The position numbers were made by a program, and so were the translations under genes. Shown piece by piece: positions 1 through 12,256 of a stretch of DNA of 64,000 nt. The stretch is from the NCBI GenBank assembly GCA_964035545.1, contig OZ037771.1:13891133-13955132 (forward strand), given 5' to 3'. Below the pieces are notes generated by a model that searched no databases, was not told the DNA's origin, and worked only from the letters and a program-made list of their open reading frames with translations. This DNA is from Bugula neritina (taxonomy: Eukaryota; Bryozoa; Gymnolaemata; Cheilostomatida; Bugulidae). Numbering within the stretch: the stretch's first letter is position 1; every line of letters begins with the position of its first letter.

Positions 1-200
1 GTAATATATATACTTACCTGTATAATACAGAGACTAGAGTAGTATATATACTTACCTGTATAATACAGAGACTAAAGTAGTATATAAACTTACCTGTATA
101 ATACAGAGACTAGAGTAATATATATATATACTTACCTGTATAATACAGAGACTAGAGTAATATATATACTTACCTGTATAATACAGAGACTAGAGTAGTA
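1..200. repeat. 38-bp minisatellite carrying tandem 5' splice donors
   Basis: Five units of 38 bases (one of 42). Read on the minus strand, each has TATTATACAG followed by GTAAGTATATA. The GT dinucleotides follow minus-strand exon-end positions 174, 136, 94, 56 and 18. It overlaps the 3' end of the last visible AASDH exon. Confidence 0.95.
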
Positions 201-3200
201 TATAGACTCCTTAATGTGACTCTCAACCAGCTCTAACAACTTCTTTCTGTTCAGTTTTCCTGAAGGTAAGAAGAAAACTCCCTCAATACAAATTATTGTC
301 TGTTGAATTATTATTTGAAATCAACAAAATTGAAGAAAAGGCCAAATAATTGTGTAAAACTTGTGTAACTTCACCAGCCCTCTCCTGAGCTAACACTTAT
401 ATGAGACAATATGAGACAATTTGCCCTGTCAAAACAGGCACTTGGCAAGCACCTGGACTGATGGATCAAACACTACGCAATCTGGTAATATCATAGCAGG
501 TATTCTAAACAACACCGATATATTAAAAGTTCTTGGGCTATATAAAAGTTTAATGCAGAAACATGCAGTCACTTGGAAAAGTGGCTATAGATTTTTCCAG
601 AACTATAAATTATGAGTTTCCCCCAATGACTGTAGCGGGCATTGCGTCACCTCCATGACTCACCATGACTGTTGACAGGGAGGTGGTCCAGCTGAATAAC
701 TCTGTCTGGTATGTAGTGGGGAGGGAGAGAGGAAGTTAGATGATTCTCCACACCACCAGGGGGCAGCACACCGGAATATACAAGCACTAGACCCTTTTCC
801 TTGTCGTATATAGAACTAGCTTGCTGAACATCAGAGTGTCTTTCAGCATACTGTACAAATAAACATACCGTTGCTGACGTCACACATAATCATTCAGTAA
901 AAAATATTTCCTTAACTTATTCATTGCATAAATTGCGTAACACTTTACTTTGATAGACACTTGAAGTTGAAGATTTGTAAAGACGTCTTTTATAAAAGAA
1001 ACTAACTTGACTCAGGAAAAGTAGGTTTAGTCGGATTCCAGCTCGTTTAATAAAGTCAGCATTCTTTCTACCAGTCACATATATCTGATCATGTGACTGA
1101 GTGACTATGTCACCAGTGTCAAGGTCATATGACTCAGTGATGCCATTGCGGCCGTCGATATAGCAGACTCTAGTTTGACTACCTGCAGAACACACGACCT
1201 TCTTTATTAGTATTGCAGAATACCATTTATTATATTTAATGCTCGATATTATAATATAATAATATTATTATATCATAATATAATATCATGTTATTGTAAT
1301 TAATGTTCGATTTCATATAAAAATGTTCCATTTCATTAATATTTTTGCCCAGCTGGGCATAGTGTAGCACAATTTTTTGGCAAATGTTGTAACTCGATGC
1401 TTTTCTGAATAAAAGTTTCTTGGAGAAAAGACAGAACTCCATTAGCTGTCCAGAGTGTAGCATCTGCTTGAACACCAAATTAGCAACAAGCGTAGAGAAT
1501 TTAGTGTAGATGAAATGACACAAATAGTCTAGCATTACTACTATTCAGTCTTACTACAAGTATGTTAATAAAAACTTATTTCTAACAGAACAAACAATTC
1601 TTGATATGAACACTGATAACATTTATGACACTGACAGATGTGACACTTGTGACAGTGAAGTGTATGACATTTAGGGCACTTGTGACACTGACACTTACGA
1701 TATGAACCCTGGCATATTATTAGATATGTATGACACATATGACACGTATGATACTCATGACACATGTCACATATGACACTGATTCGCTTAACACTTATGG
1801 CTCATGAGACTGACACGAATGACACTGACACTTGTGACATGAACACTGGCATGATGTTGGATATGATTGATTTTGACAGATATCATTAACTGCTCAGAGA
1901 AATATTTATTCTACAAGTTAAAGTTATTTGCATTCTTGCAGATGACAAGCCCAAAAGAGGAAACGCATGGTTAGGCAAACTTTATTCAGATGCTTATAAC
2001 AGGAAATGGTGACTCACACAGTCTGAGTTCAGCTTCTCCATCGTTGGAGTCTGCCTTCAACTTGAACGCCGTCTGACAGAGAGCTGTTCCTATAGGGACA
2101 GGATCCATGCACCTTCTACTATCAGACTTATACTTTCACATCGGACATGTATTACAAGGGTATGCACACAGACATACCCATTTCATGAATTTTACTTTTT
2201 AGACTAAATGTAAATGAGGATACTGCACATGAAAGAAAATTTTATATTCTCATTTTAGCATGTACAGTGCTCCCTTTATACCTCACGAATCCTTTTCTCA
2301 CAAAGTTCTATAGGTCACGAGAAGGGTTTGGACCCTCGTTTTGTAGCTTATGTATTTGTGTATAGGGACAAAATGGTTGAATTTAATGCGTTCCGGGAGT
2401 TAAACCTGGTATGTCACAAATTGAGATTTCAGGGCCCACAGCTTAGAGAGATACGGAGGGAGAACTGTATTACATATAGACACAACCTATACATGTTTCA
2501 CATCAGCCATGTATTAGATTAGTATATTTTACACATGCACCTACGGTTACGGGTAGTCATGACCCAGCCCTTACCTAACAATGTAGTCAGAATCTATCTG
2601 ATAGACTGAGGACCACACAGACTGCTCCGTCAAGCCGTAGACATTAAAGAACTTTATTCTTTTCATGAGTGTCTCTGAACCTCCACACATATCAGACAAA
2701 TCCGCACCTGAATTACATGACTAGTACCTTCAGACAGTAGTACTCTCAGACAGTAGTACTCTCAGACAGTAGTACTCTCAGACAGTAGTACGCTCAGACA
2801 GTAGTACCTTCAGACAGTAGTACTCTCAGGCAGTAGTACTCTCAGACAGTAGTACTCTCAGACAGTAGTACTCTCAGACAGTAGTACTCTCAGACACTAG
2901 TGCTCTCAGACAGTAGTACTCTCAGACAGTAGTACTCTCAGACAGTAGTACTCTCAGACAGTAGTACTCTCAGACACTAGTACTCTCAGACAGTAGTACT
3001 CTCAGACAGTAGTACTCTCAGACAGTAGTACTCTCAGACAGTAGTACTCTCAGACAGTAGTACTCTCAGACAGTAGTACTCTCAGACAGTAGTACCTTCA
3101 GACAGTAGTACTCTCAGACAGTAGTACTCTCAGACAGTAGTACTCTCAGACAGTAGTATCAATACAAGTGAGCATAACTCTCAACAAACACATCAGCACT

Positions 3201-5223
3201 AGTAAAACTGTCTCTTAAGAGATCAACCTTGATTTGAAGCTTTTTTACTACTATCTGAAATCTTGAAATGTTTTTAATCTACTTAATACGTGTGAATCAA
3301 AAATAATACAGTTAATAACAAGTGACTTGATTATAAAAATACAGATATATATTTTAATGCCTTGAGTTGAAAGAATGTTGTCTTCTTATACAGAGACTAT
3401 GATTGGTTGGAACATTAGAGTCTGTTGTTTTGTCTTCTAATGGTACAAAATTAAACAGCATCTATAGATACTAAAAATCAACTATAATATTACCGTAGAT
3501 ACTATATTACTGTAAATATGACATTACTATATATTCTATACTACTGCTGGTAATGGGAAATATTGGTGTCTAGATAAATTAAGAAGATCAAAAATTTCAC
3601 TAAAACGCTAACAATTTAGAGCTTCAAGAACATGACAACACAACAGGATGAGCTAGTCAAGGTTCTATCCTTGAATCTCAAAATATTACCAGTTAGGCAG
3701 GGTTCTCCACCCAAACTAATAACCTCAACACTGGTATTGTGAGAGAGAAGCTCCTGGGCTATGCTGTGAAGATTCAGTAATTTTAGGAAACTGGGAACAG
3801 CCTGCAACAGAAAACAACCAGAATAAAATACTAACAGGGCATCAAAAGATCAGAAACACTAAAACCGAGTGGAGATAACTAACTTTATAGTCAAAAATCC
3901 ATGTCATTTGACCCTCCCAAAGTCACCACTAGATGGCGGTAACTTAGAAAGCTTGTAGTTATGTAATTAAATAACACAAAGAATGCTGATTCTGAAAAAT
4001 ACAGATAATTTTTATAAGAAACCATATTAATTTATGACATTATTATGCATCAGTTTAAGAAAGGAAAGAAACCATATAAAAAGCACACTAATTATATAAT
4101 TTCTGACATAAAGAAAATTGAAAGTTGCTCTAAAATATAAATATAATTTGTTTATTCTTTCTAACATTTAGATACATACTTTTAGAAAATAATCTATTCA
4201 AGTTAATGGGCCCCCAAAAATATTTTGAAATTATAATTTATCTCAAGAAATTTTGAATAAAGTAAATTAATAATAAAAGCAAGAAATAAACTGGGTTACC
4301 ATACCTGGATATGGGTGACACAACTCTTTTTCAGATACTGAAGTAGCTCCACGTGTTTTCCAACTTTGAATTCGCGATAAATAACTTCACACCCTGTTGC
4401 TATGGCAATCAGAATTGTTAGTATAGCCGGGTCAAAGGTCAAAGGGGAGGAGCAATATAAAACACTTTTAGATGTTATATTCATGTGTTTTCTAAAACAA
4501 GAACACACCAACGAATGTAATGTTGAAATGTTTTAAAATCAAGGACAGGTTCCCTACCTCAATTCACAGTATTTGAAAATGAAAACATAAAAAAAAGTTA
4601 TTAGAAATAAAGCACATAGCAGAGGTATATTTTGCAGGTTGTAAGAATATTCGCACCGAACCTAAATTCATTAATATTAGGTTGAATACAGGACTTGGTG
4701 ACGTATACAATCTTTGGCTGAGGTCGGGTGGTGCCGGATGTGGTAGCAATATACATAATATCATCTCGATCCAAGACGCCAGCGTACTTCGCATCATGGC
4801 TCTTCGTAACATGACGATAAATCGAATCACCTTCCCGTACAATCCCTTCTGATTCAAAGGCAACCCTGGATATGAATTAGAATTATTAATTGAATTTAGA
4901 ATGGCTATAATTATTCGTGAAGATTTCTTATTTTACCACAAAACTTGACACTCATTCTAAATTAAAAATGTAATAAATAAGGTTATTTATAGTTCTCAAA
5001 CACAATCACTCCAGAAATACTTGTGAATTCGTTCTATTTCACTTGTACCTTGATTACAGCTGTACTTTACTGAGCATATGATTGTAAAAGCTCTACAGAG
5101 AAGGTAATGCATGGTATATATGGTATATAGATGATATTATGTAACTTTCTGAATTAGCTAAACCTTGTTTCAAATCCTAGAATGCTACTTCTATTGTGTA
5201 GCTTTTAATTGAGTCATACAAAA

Positions 5224-5305
<82 letters not shown>

Positions 5306-5729
5306 TTTTCTATTAAAAACAATGCATCATAAAATATTATAATGATTTCTGCTTCCTAGTAGGTTTGTAGCGTTAGAAACCAGAAAATATATTCACACTG
5401 TTTATCATAAATGCAAGTGAGTAAAAATATAAATTGCACAACATGGAGGAGAAAAGTGTGCCAAGAATGAATTAAATAATATTGAATGATTCTTTTTCTA
5501 ATGTAATTTAGAATGAAAAAGGCGTTATACTAATTGAAATTCACACGAGTTTTAATGTCACAATACAGAGCGGTAGGTAGCAGAAAACTGAGAATAGAAT
5601 AGACCAAAACTCATACTGTAGAAAAATTTGCCGTATAAACTCATTAACTTTTCTGTTCACGCTAACCTGAGTGTAGCTGAGGAGTTGTGAGTCGCAAACT
5701 TTATACAATACGGTATTCTCTGAATCCAT
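174..5729 (-). CDS. AASDH: AASDH/ACSF4-like acyl-CoA synthetase, 5' part (runs off left edge)
   Basis: Exons (5' to 3'): 5617-5729, 5021-5092 (tentative), 4662-4865, 4305-4491, 3690-3801, 2575-2674, 2018-2115, 1007-1182, 664-850, 174-259. All join in consistent phase, about 445 residues. Motifs in order: LSYTQVSVNRKVNEFI (A-domain start), TSGTTRPQPK (the phosphate-binding loop of AMP-binding enzymes), SPLTFDPAIL, LGGEPC, FFNVYGLTEQSVWSS (A5 motif), TGRKNADFIKRAGIRLN (hinge and A8 region), and LPVNSHGKLNRKKL with the expected catalytic-type lysine near the end of the A domain. This order fits the beta-alanine-activating enzyme AASDH. In that family the adenylation domain is followed by a carrier domain and PQQ-type repeats, which would lie left of the window. 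The first ATG is directly preceded by an in-frame TGA. About 45 residues expected between the first two exons were not found. The last donor lies inside a repeat array. Confidence 0.85.
1565..1860. repeat. Degenerate TGACAC-rich repeat
   Basis: Loose repeats of GACACTGACA, TTGTGACA and ATGACAC blocks within the AASDH intron. No fixed unit length; open frames here are low-complexity His/Cys stretches and not genes. Confidence 0.8.
2729..3165. repeat. 16-bp minisatellite (about 27 copies)
   Basis: Near-perfect tandem copies of CTCTCAGACAGTAGTA in an AASDH intron, with rare variants (CACTAG, CCTTCAG). It does not contain a neighbouring exon edge. Confidence 0.97.
5228..5302. repeat. (TA)n microsatellite
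   Basis: Uninterrupted TA dinucleotides between short inverted flanks (AAAACCATATA ... TATATGGTTTT), so the tract can form a long hairpin. Lies in an AASDH intron. Confidence 0.98.
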
Positions 5730-8014
5730 TCAGCCCAAAGGGAGGAGGAGAGGTCTATGGGGAGAAATGGCACTTCCTTACACACACAGCTACAAGAAAT
5801 TTAGTAGAATTCTATTTTGACAGTTATCATATATAGAAATAAATCAAATCCTGTTAAAGTACGAAAATAGCTTACGAGTTTCAATAAATGTTTTTTTTTA
5901 AATTAAATATGAGCTGTTCGAATTATATAATCAAAGTAACAAATCACAGCTTTTGAGATTTCATTCTTGAGTTAAAAAATAAAAGTGAAGCAGATGTTGC
6001 AAATCAACAGAGTAAAACAAATTGAACAAATTAAATTTTTTCAAACTAAAGTTCACCGATTTTAGAGTTTGCAAGTAAGGTGAAGGTTACAGAGAAAGGG
6101 AAAAATTGGCCAGAAAATAAGTTTAAAATATCAACGAAGGTATAATTTGTAAAGAACTAACATTTTTTAATGGTCCAAGCATCAAAACAAAAATTAGATA
6201 AATAATTCAAACAGACTTTAGATGTAATTGAGAGGTTTCAATGATGTGTATTAAAAAACCTTTTAATAATTTGAACAATTTCCTTCAATGGAAGATCTTT
6301 ATCTATTGCAGTTACTTGTTTGTTACCGCACTTTTGGCAAACACTCATTCTTGTTCATGGTGCTTCTACAAGAGGTGCAATCACCATTAGCAATCACTAA
6401 TAATGTCCAAACATAGCCATAATTATTTCAGTAACAGTGGAAAAATAAAGAAGGAATACTCCCGAATTATCAGATTGAAAATAGTTGACACTTGTTAAAA
6501 TGTTGACAATCGTCAATATGATAATTTTGAAAAATTCAATGCGATAATCATAACTATAACGAAGCAGCTTTGTCACCAGAATCCTACCAAAGTCAAGACA
6601 TAATCTTTATGCGATAAAGAGCGTTAGCATGACATTAAATCTAAAAACTTAATTTTAAATTCAAATTTAAATTGTAGGCAATAGAAAAAACATTTAAACA
6701 TTTGTTTTAAACTTATGCTGTGATTGCCACTTTCCCTGTGACTGCCACTTTCCCTGTGACTGTGAGTATGCCATTGTGATTGTGTCAAGATTAAAAAATA
6801 TTTCAATGATGATTAAAATCACAACAATAATGGTAGCGTTTATGTTGACAGTCACTGTGATGAATGGTTCTACTTTTATTAGTATTAGCAGCTCTGAGTG
6901 GGTGTTGAATGACTATGAGTGCAGTAGTTAGAGGGATCTCGAGTTTGAAGTTGGGGACATAACTCAAAACGTCAGACCCTGAACTAAAATCATCCTTCGC
7001 CACTAACTTGTAGCTGCTTATAGTTATAGAACCATTTCACTATACACTCACACGGACAGTGACTGTCAGTGTGAGTGTCAGGGTGACACTGTGAACACTG
7101 AATGTGTGTTAAAAGTAAAACTTAAAGTTAAACTGCGTCTGCTGTGAGTGTAAGTGTAAGTCACCTGGTGAGATTCCGAGTAAATTTATGGATAAAATAT
7201 TAATTTAAAGCAGCACTACATCTAGGTAAGTATATAATAATTATTATTATAACAGAGCTTGACAATGTTACATTTTAAAAGTATAGGAGCCTTTACACGA
7301 AGTGAGGGTATAGTTACCAACAGCAGGAATGACACTAGCAGTCTTTCTCAAGGACATCACCTTCACTCCTTTCTTAGTTATTTCAGAGTGTCGGGGAGGG
7401 AGGGGTGTGTGGAATTGTTGGGAAAAGTAGTTATGAGTTTTGTATACAAGATATCTTATTGGTTGTAAAAATTAAGTGTGTCCAATAGGGAATCACTGAT
7501 TTTAAATTCAACTCCAACAAAAATATGTACTTGAAACGCTAAAAAGCTATGGGTAGATAAATCGAAACTGTATGCGTAAATAAGCAAAGTTATGTATTGT
7601 GCAGAACTTTTGACGCCTTTTATTAGTAGGTAGTACAATAGGTACAATGTACCAAATGTGGCAATCAATTTGTTATCATACAATGTAGAATCAAAGCCCA
7701 AACTATAATAGTTAGATGTCAAATTACTATTTTCTTGTATGCAACTGGGAAATAATTCAATTATTGTTCAGACAACTCCATGAACAAAGGTAAATTAGAA
7801 AAAACAGTATGCTGTATCATGAAAGAGGCTTGTTACTAGTAATTTTCAAACATTCTCAATTTTATTTATTTGTGTCATTCAAAAGTGGCAATGAAGGTTG
7901 CAATCTAACTTTTAGTTGTTATGCAACTCAGTTGCCACATAGAATAGTGAGTAGAATAGTAAAAGTAACTATAAGTACCAAAATGCAAAACAAATTTTAT
8001 AAACTCTCTAAACT
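5730..8014. other. Intergenic gap between AASDH and OCIA genes
   Basis: AT-rich, with no coding region I can support on either strand. It should hold the AASDH promoter (right of 5729) and the 3' UTR of the OCIA gene. A short GTGAGTGTCAG/GTGACACTG-rich inverted patch lies at about 7040-7170. The open frames at 6803-7003, 7259-7468 and 7456-7722 show no motif or splice partners. Confidence 0.6.
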
Positions 8015-8649
8015 CTAACTTTCTGACCAGCTATCTCCATACTTGTTCTTCTTTTCTAAAACAATAAAAAAGAGTTGATATGAAATAACATCTCGCAGGA
8101 CCACGGCGGTGAAAGGTGACCAATATATAACATCTCATATTAGTTGTATTACCAGCAACAAATCCACACCATAATTTTCGATTCCTTTGCTAAAAGCACA
8201 ATGAAATCTAAAACAAGCACAACAGTAGAAAAATATCTCATAGACTTAAAGAATACCAAAAATATTGAACCAAAGTTTTAACCAACAAGTAAATTATACA
8301 TATTTGCACCAATGTTCAAATAACACGAGCTCACATTCTAAATTTTGATTAGCCAATAGAATTAAAATAAAATATGCAAATTATAATAAACGATCAGCAA
8401 GTGAATTTATAAAATAACGCAAGAAACTTGCCATTAGACGGAGTGTATGCGGAAGGTCGTCTATCAACTGAAGGTGGTGTTGGCTTGGCATTTGGTTGAG
8501 TCATCCCTTTAGGATTGGTTTCGTATAAACGGTTCTTTTGTCTCAAGTCTTCATAAGTAAGACCTCGAGAGGCTGCAAAAACATGGCTGCTGAGACAGGA
8601 AACAATGGAAAGGAATTCAACAAATCTACTCCAATTTGAACCATGCTGT

Positions 8650-8694
<45 letters not shown>

Positions 8695-11203
8695 GCGGGC
8701 ACATATATAAATTTAGAAGCGTCGCGTCTGCTTTTGAGAACTAAGAAATCTGTAGTATTTGCTAATAATATAAATTTTTTACAAACACAAGAAAGTCTGA
8801 TATACTTTACTTTAGTGGATGAGCTACACCTATAGCTTACAATTACTTTACCTATTTCAGAACCATAGCAATACATAAAATATACTAACGTAAAGTTTCC
8901 TCTTTGTTTTCACTGGGAATAATAAAACTTTGCATTACTTTTTCATCTGAGACAAAACTATCAGAGTTATCATCACTTGATGGTGCTGCTGCTGCCTCAG
9001 AAGGGTAACGTTGCACGGGAGGACGGCCAGACACATTTGTTATATGACTACCATTATTAATCCTGTGTAATACAATAACATGTTTATAATACTAAGAAAC
9101 TCACACAAGTTTAAAGTAACTATCCCTGTGAGAAACCCCTGGTGGAAAGGGTTTTTGTTAAATCAGACTAAAGACTTATTCATATGTGACACAGGAGCAA
9201 TTATGACTGGATACTCTTCCTAACATCACCAATGGTCTTTACTGGGGTTTGAACCCATGACTTCGTGCTTACTAGACAAACGCTCTAACCCCTAGACCAC
9301 GGATGCTCCTTCATATCTTTTATACTAAACTATACCAACAAGGGTTTTCTGTGATTTAGAGTTTCTATTTATAACTAGAAAGAAACATATATCATCCAAG
9401 GTTAGATATAAATGCTTAAAAAGTACTGCTGAAGTTGATTTTCTTTCATCTCTCTCATCGTTCTGCTAAACGTCCCGTCTATTTTCAACAGCTCACCATG
9501 TATCTTTTTTATCACAATACCGATTGTAATTGAGTAAATCAGGAATCCCGTACCTGAAGGGGTTAGTAACACACAGTACCATAAATATGTATTCTATTGG
9601 TGGTGAGACAGCTGAGAATAGATAAAAACATCTTCAATGTATAATAAATTACCGCAATTAAGAAAAAATGCTTTAAATTCAGCCACGACTAATTAGTGCA
9701 GATAAAGCCTATCATTAAACATGTTTGTATCTGATAAGTTAAAAAGAATCCATAATGTTGTGTGTATAGTGTCACAGTGTATAGTGTCACGGTGTAGAGT
9801 GTCACAAATCTTTGTTGAAATTCCTCAGCCTGACAACATCATTTAAGAAAGACTATATTGCCTTCGACTAGAACTATTAAAATTATTACATCACAACACA
9901 TATACGGTATACTCATATTTCATTGGCTATAAAAGTACATACTGGCACATCTAACAGCATACATTCTCCAACTAGGTGCAGCAGCTTCCATGCTTGCTGT
10001 CTTCTTCCATATTCCTAGAGAACAAGGAGATTAATCCTTCTAATTGAAGGCGTAATTTACTATCGAAAATGCACACTATTTACACAAATAAAATATACAT
10101 AATACATTTTTTGACAAAAATAAATATTGCTCACTAAACATGAAACAAAGTCTTAATCAACACGCATGATTTTCACTAACTCTTTTAAAAAAATTCAAAA
10201 CCAAATTTAAAAAATAATACATTATCTGGCTTTATCTGTTGAAGCTTATATCAGTATCACGCAATAAATATGTATATTATAATTTTTAAAGATAAACAAA
10301 AAATATCCATGTTTACTAAATAAAGTAAAATGACGTATAAATAAACACTTTCGCAAACATTTCGGCAGATTTTCAAAAATTTCTCAACGTTTAGAAAAAA
10401 TACTATAATTGTAAGATTTATTACTCACCCACTTTTGTAAGATAATATGCCATGTATGACCCAAAACCAACTGCTGGCACCTCTGCAAACAATCTTAACT
10501 ATAAAGCATTTATATATATTTTAAACCAAATTAAGGAAATCACTCCCAAAGCTGTGGGATAGATTATTTATCCAACAGTATTGTTTTAAATAAATATATA
10601 GAGTCATGTCACACAGCAATAACAATGCATTGCACGTAATACATGACGCGTATATTACGAATCTGTGACATTTCGAATATGACATTTGGAAAAGGACGTT
10701 TGGAAAATGAAGAATACTCAATATGGCTTAGTCCAGAGAGGTCGAGCTCAAAAATTGTTATGTTAATGTGAACAATCGTAAATTAGAACTACTAGGTAAC
10801 TAATTCTATTTCCATGATAGTCTAACTGATGCGGCCATTATAACTATTTTTAAAAGCCATTTTGGAATTTACCAGATGCCGGACAACCCCTCAGGACTAG
10901 ACCATGTTGAATATTTTTCATTTTCCAAATGTCTATTTTCCAATTGTTTATTTTCCAATTGCCCATTTTCAAAATAGGTGTTTTCCAATTGTCATTTTCG
11001 AAATGTCGTGTTACCGCGCATTAGCTACTGCAAACACTTGTTTTTAAACCCTGATAACAAATAAGATGAATTATATTGTGAAAATCTAAGATAGATTACT
11101 TACGGAAGCCAAGGAACATTTTTCGTTGAACTTCCTTTATTTTTGCAATTTCCTCAGGTGTGTATTCGAGTCGCCCATTATGTTCAGAGTGAGGATCTGC
11201 CAT
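8015..11203 (-). CDS. OCIA domain-containing protein (OCIAD1-like)
   Basis: Exons: 11104-11203, 10429-10482, about 9939-10014, 8890-9062, 8432-8572, 8015-8055; 194 residues if all are correct. The N terminus MADPHSEHNGRLEYTPEE and the following MFLGFQVPAVGFGSYMAYYL resemble the first half of the OCIA domain (helical membrane-associated segment). The C-terminal part carries LTYEDLRQKNRLYE, close to the OCIAD1 YEELRNKNR motif, and the last exon ends NKYGDSWSES, matching the conserved OCIAD1 tail NKYGDTW. Known family members are mitochondrial or endosomal membrane proteins. The second half of the OCIA domain (exon near 9939-10014) matches poorly, and its 3' splice choice is unresolved: A|GTATGT breaks the frame, AT|GTACTT keeps it. 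The intron before the last exon uses a GC donor. The gene sits head-to-head with SUCLA2. Confidence 0.75.
8651..8691. repeat. (TA)n microsatellite
   Basis: About 20 TA units in an OCIA-gene intron, ending next to ACACGCGGGCAC. It creates apparent open frames on both strands that read YIYIYI. Confidence 0.95.
9097..9310 (-). mobile_element. tRNA-derived SINE, copy 1
   Basis: On the minus strand it starts GAGCATCCGTGGTCTAGGGGTT, has the B-box-like GGGTTCAAACCCC, and continues with the shared body (GGTGATGTTAGGAAGAGTAT, GGGGTTTCTCACAGGGATAG). Matches the copies at 31227, 39652, 47769 and 56588. Located in an OCIA-gene intron. Confidence 0.9.
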
Positions 11204-12256
11204 TTTTACTACAAAAATCATCTTTTAAAAAAACACTAGAATGATTCTCAAATAAAATAGAATAAAAGTCAATGTTATTTCAAAAGAAAAGCTTAAGGAC
11301 ATAAAAATAAGTATATACAACTCAAAATCAAATTTCAGCTCTTGAAGTTCAACACATAGTGATAGTGATCGTTACACTTACACTTATAGAAAAAAGACAA
11401 AATATTTCATATTTATTTTGATATAACTGATATATTTACATCATTATTATACTAATAGTAATACTAGTAATAGTAATACTAATACTAATAATTTCATGCT
11501 TTTAGTTTTAGTTCATGCTATACAGTATGAGTATAGTATACTAAAAGTAAATGTAAATCTAATTCAGTAATTGTTTATACTTTATAGTCATACACTATTA
11601 CTACTACTACTAGTATTACATTTACTATAGCTTGAGCTTAAGTTATACCAACAGTAAAAGTAAAATTAAAAGTAAAACTAAACTAAAACTAAAAGTAAAA
11701 GTAAAACATAAGCAGTTAAGAGTTATTGTTACCCTTAAAATTATTAATTAATGTTCTCAGCTGAACTCTTATGAAAAATAATCATTACTTTACCTGTAAA
11801 GTCAAAATAATTATCAATGGTAGTACAATTAAAGCTAAACTTATTTGAAAATCAATTATTACAGATTGAAATACTAAGAAAAGAATAAAAATTACCTACA
11901 ATCTGAATCTCAGTATGAGTATCAGTATGAGTATGACATTGCTTTTGCATTTGCACCTGCACTAGTTTGAAGTTGATATGCAGAGAAGACAACTCGGTAA
12001 TTACAATGAAATGTATTGAGAGATATCTTCTGTATATCCGCTAATATTATAGTAGGGAAAACTCCCCGCCGGATATGAGCATCTCTCAGAGCTTTAATTT
12101 TACTGCTGAATACCGACACCGAGGCATTGACAGTGACTATCCTAGTCGCACTCATTGTGGCAAAGAGAAAGTAATCTACAATATTTGTGAGCGATAGCTT
12201 TTGGGACCAACCTTTATGCTGTGGATTATTAAACTCTGCGTATCAGTTGCATAAAT
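11204..12256. promoter_or_regulatory. Head-to-head intergenic region (OCIA gene / SUCLA2)
   Basis: About 1.05 kb between the two start codons, so it should contain the promoters and 5' UTRs of both genes. It holds degenerate ACTAATAGTAAT-type triplet repeats (11440-11700) and a cluster of TATGAGTATCAG words near 11910. No TATA box or CpG island stands out. A 77-codon minus open frame at 11922-12155 is unsupported. Confidence 0.5.

Noticed and set aside
5228-5302. Replication origin or regulatory hairpin
   Set aside because: It is a plain (TA)n tract in an intron; nothing else supports a function.
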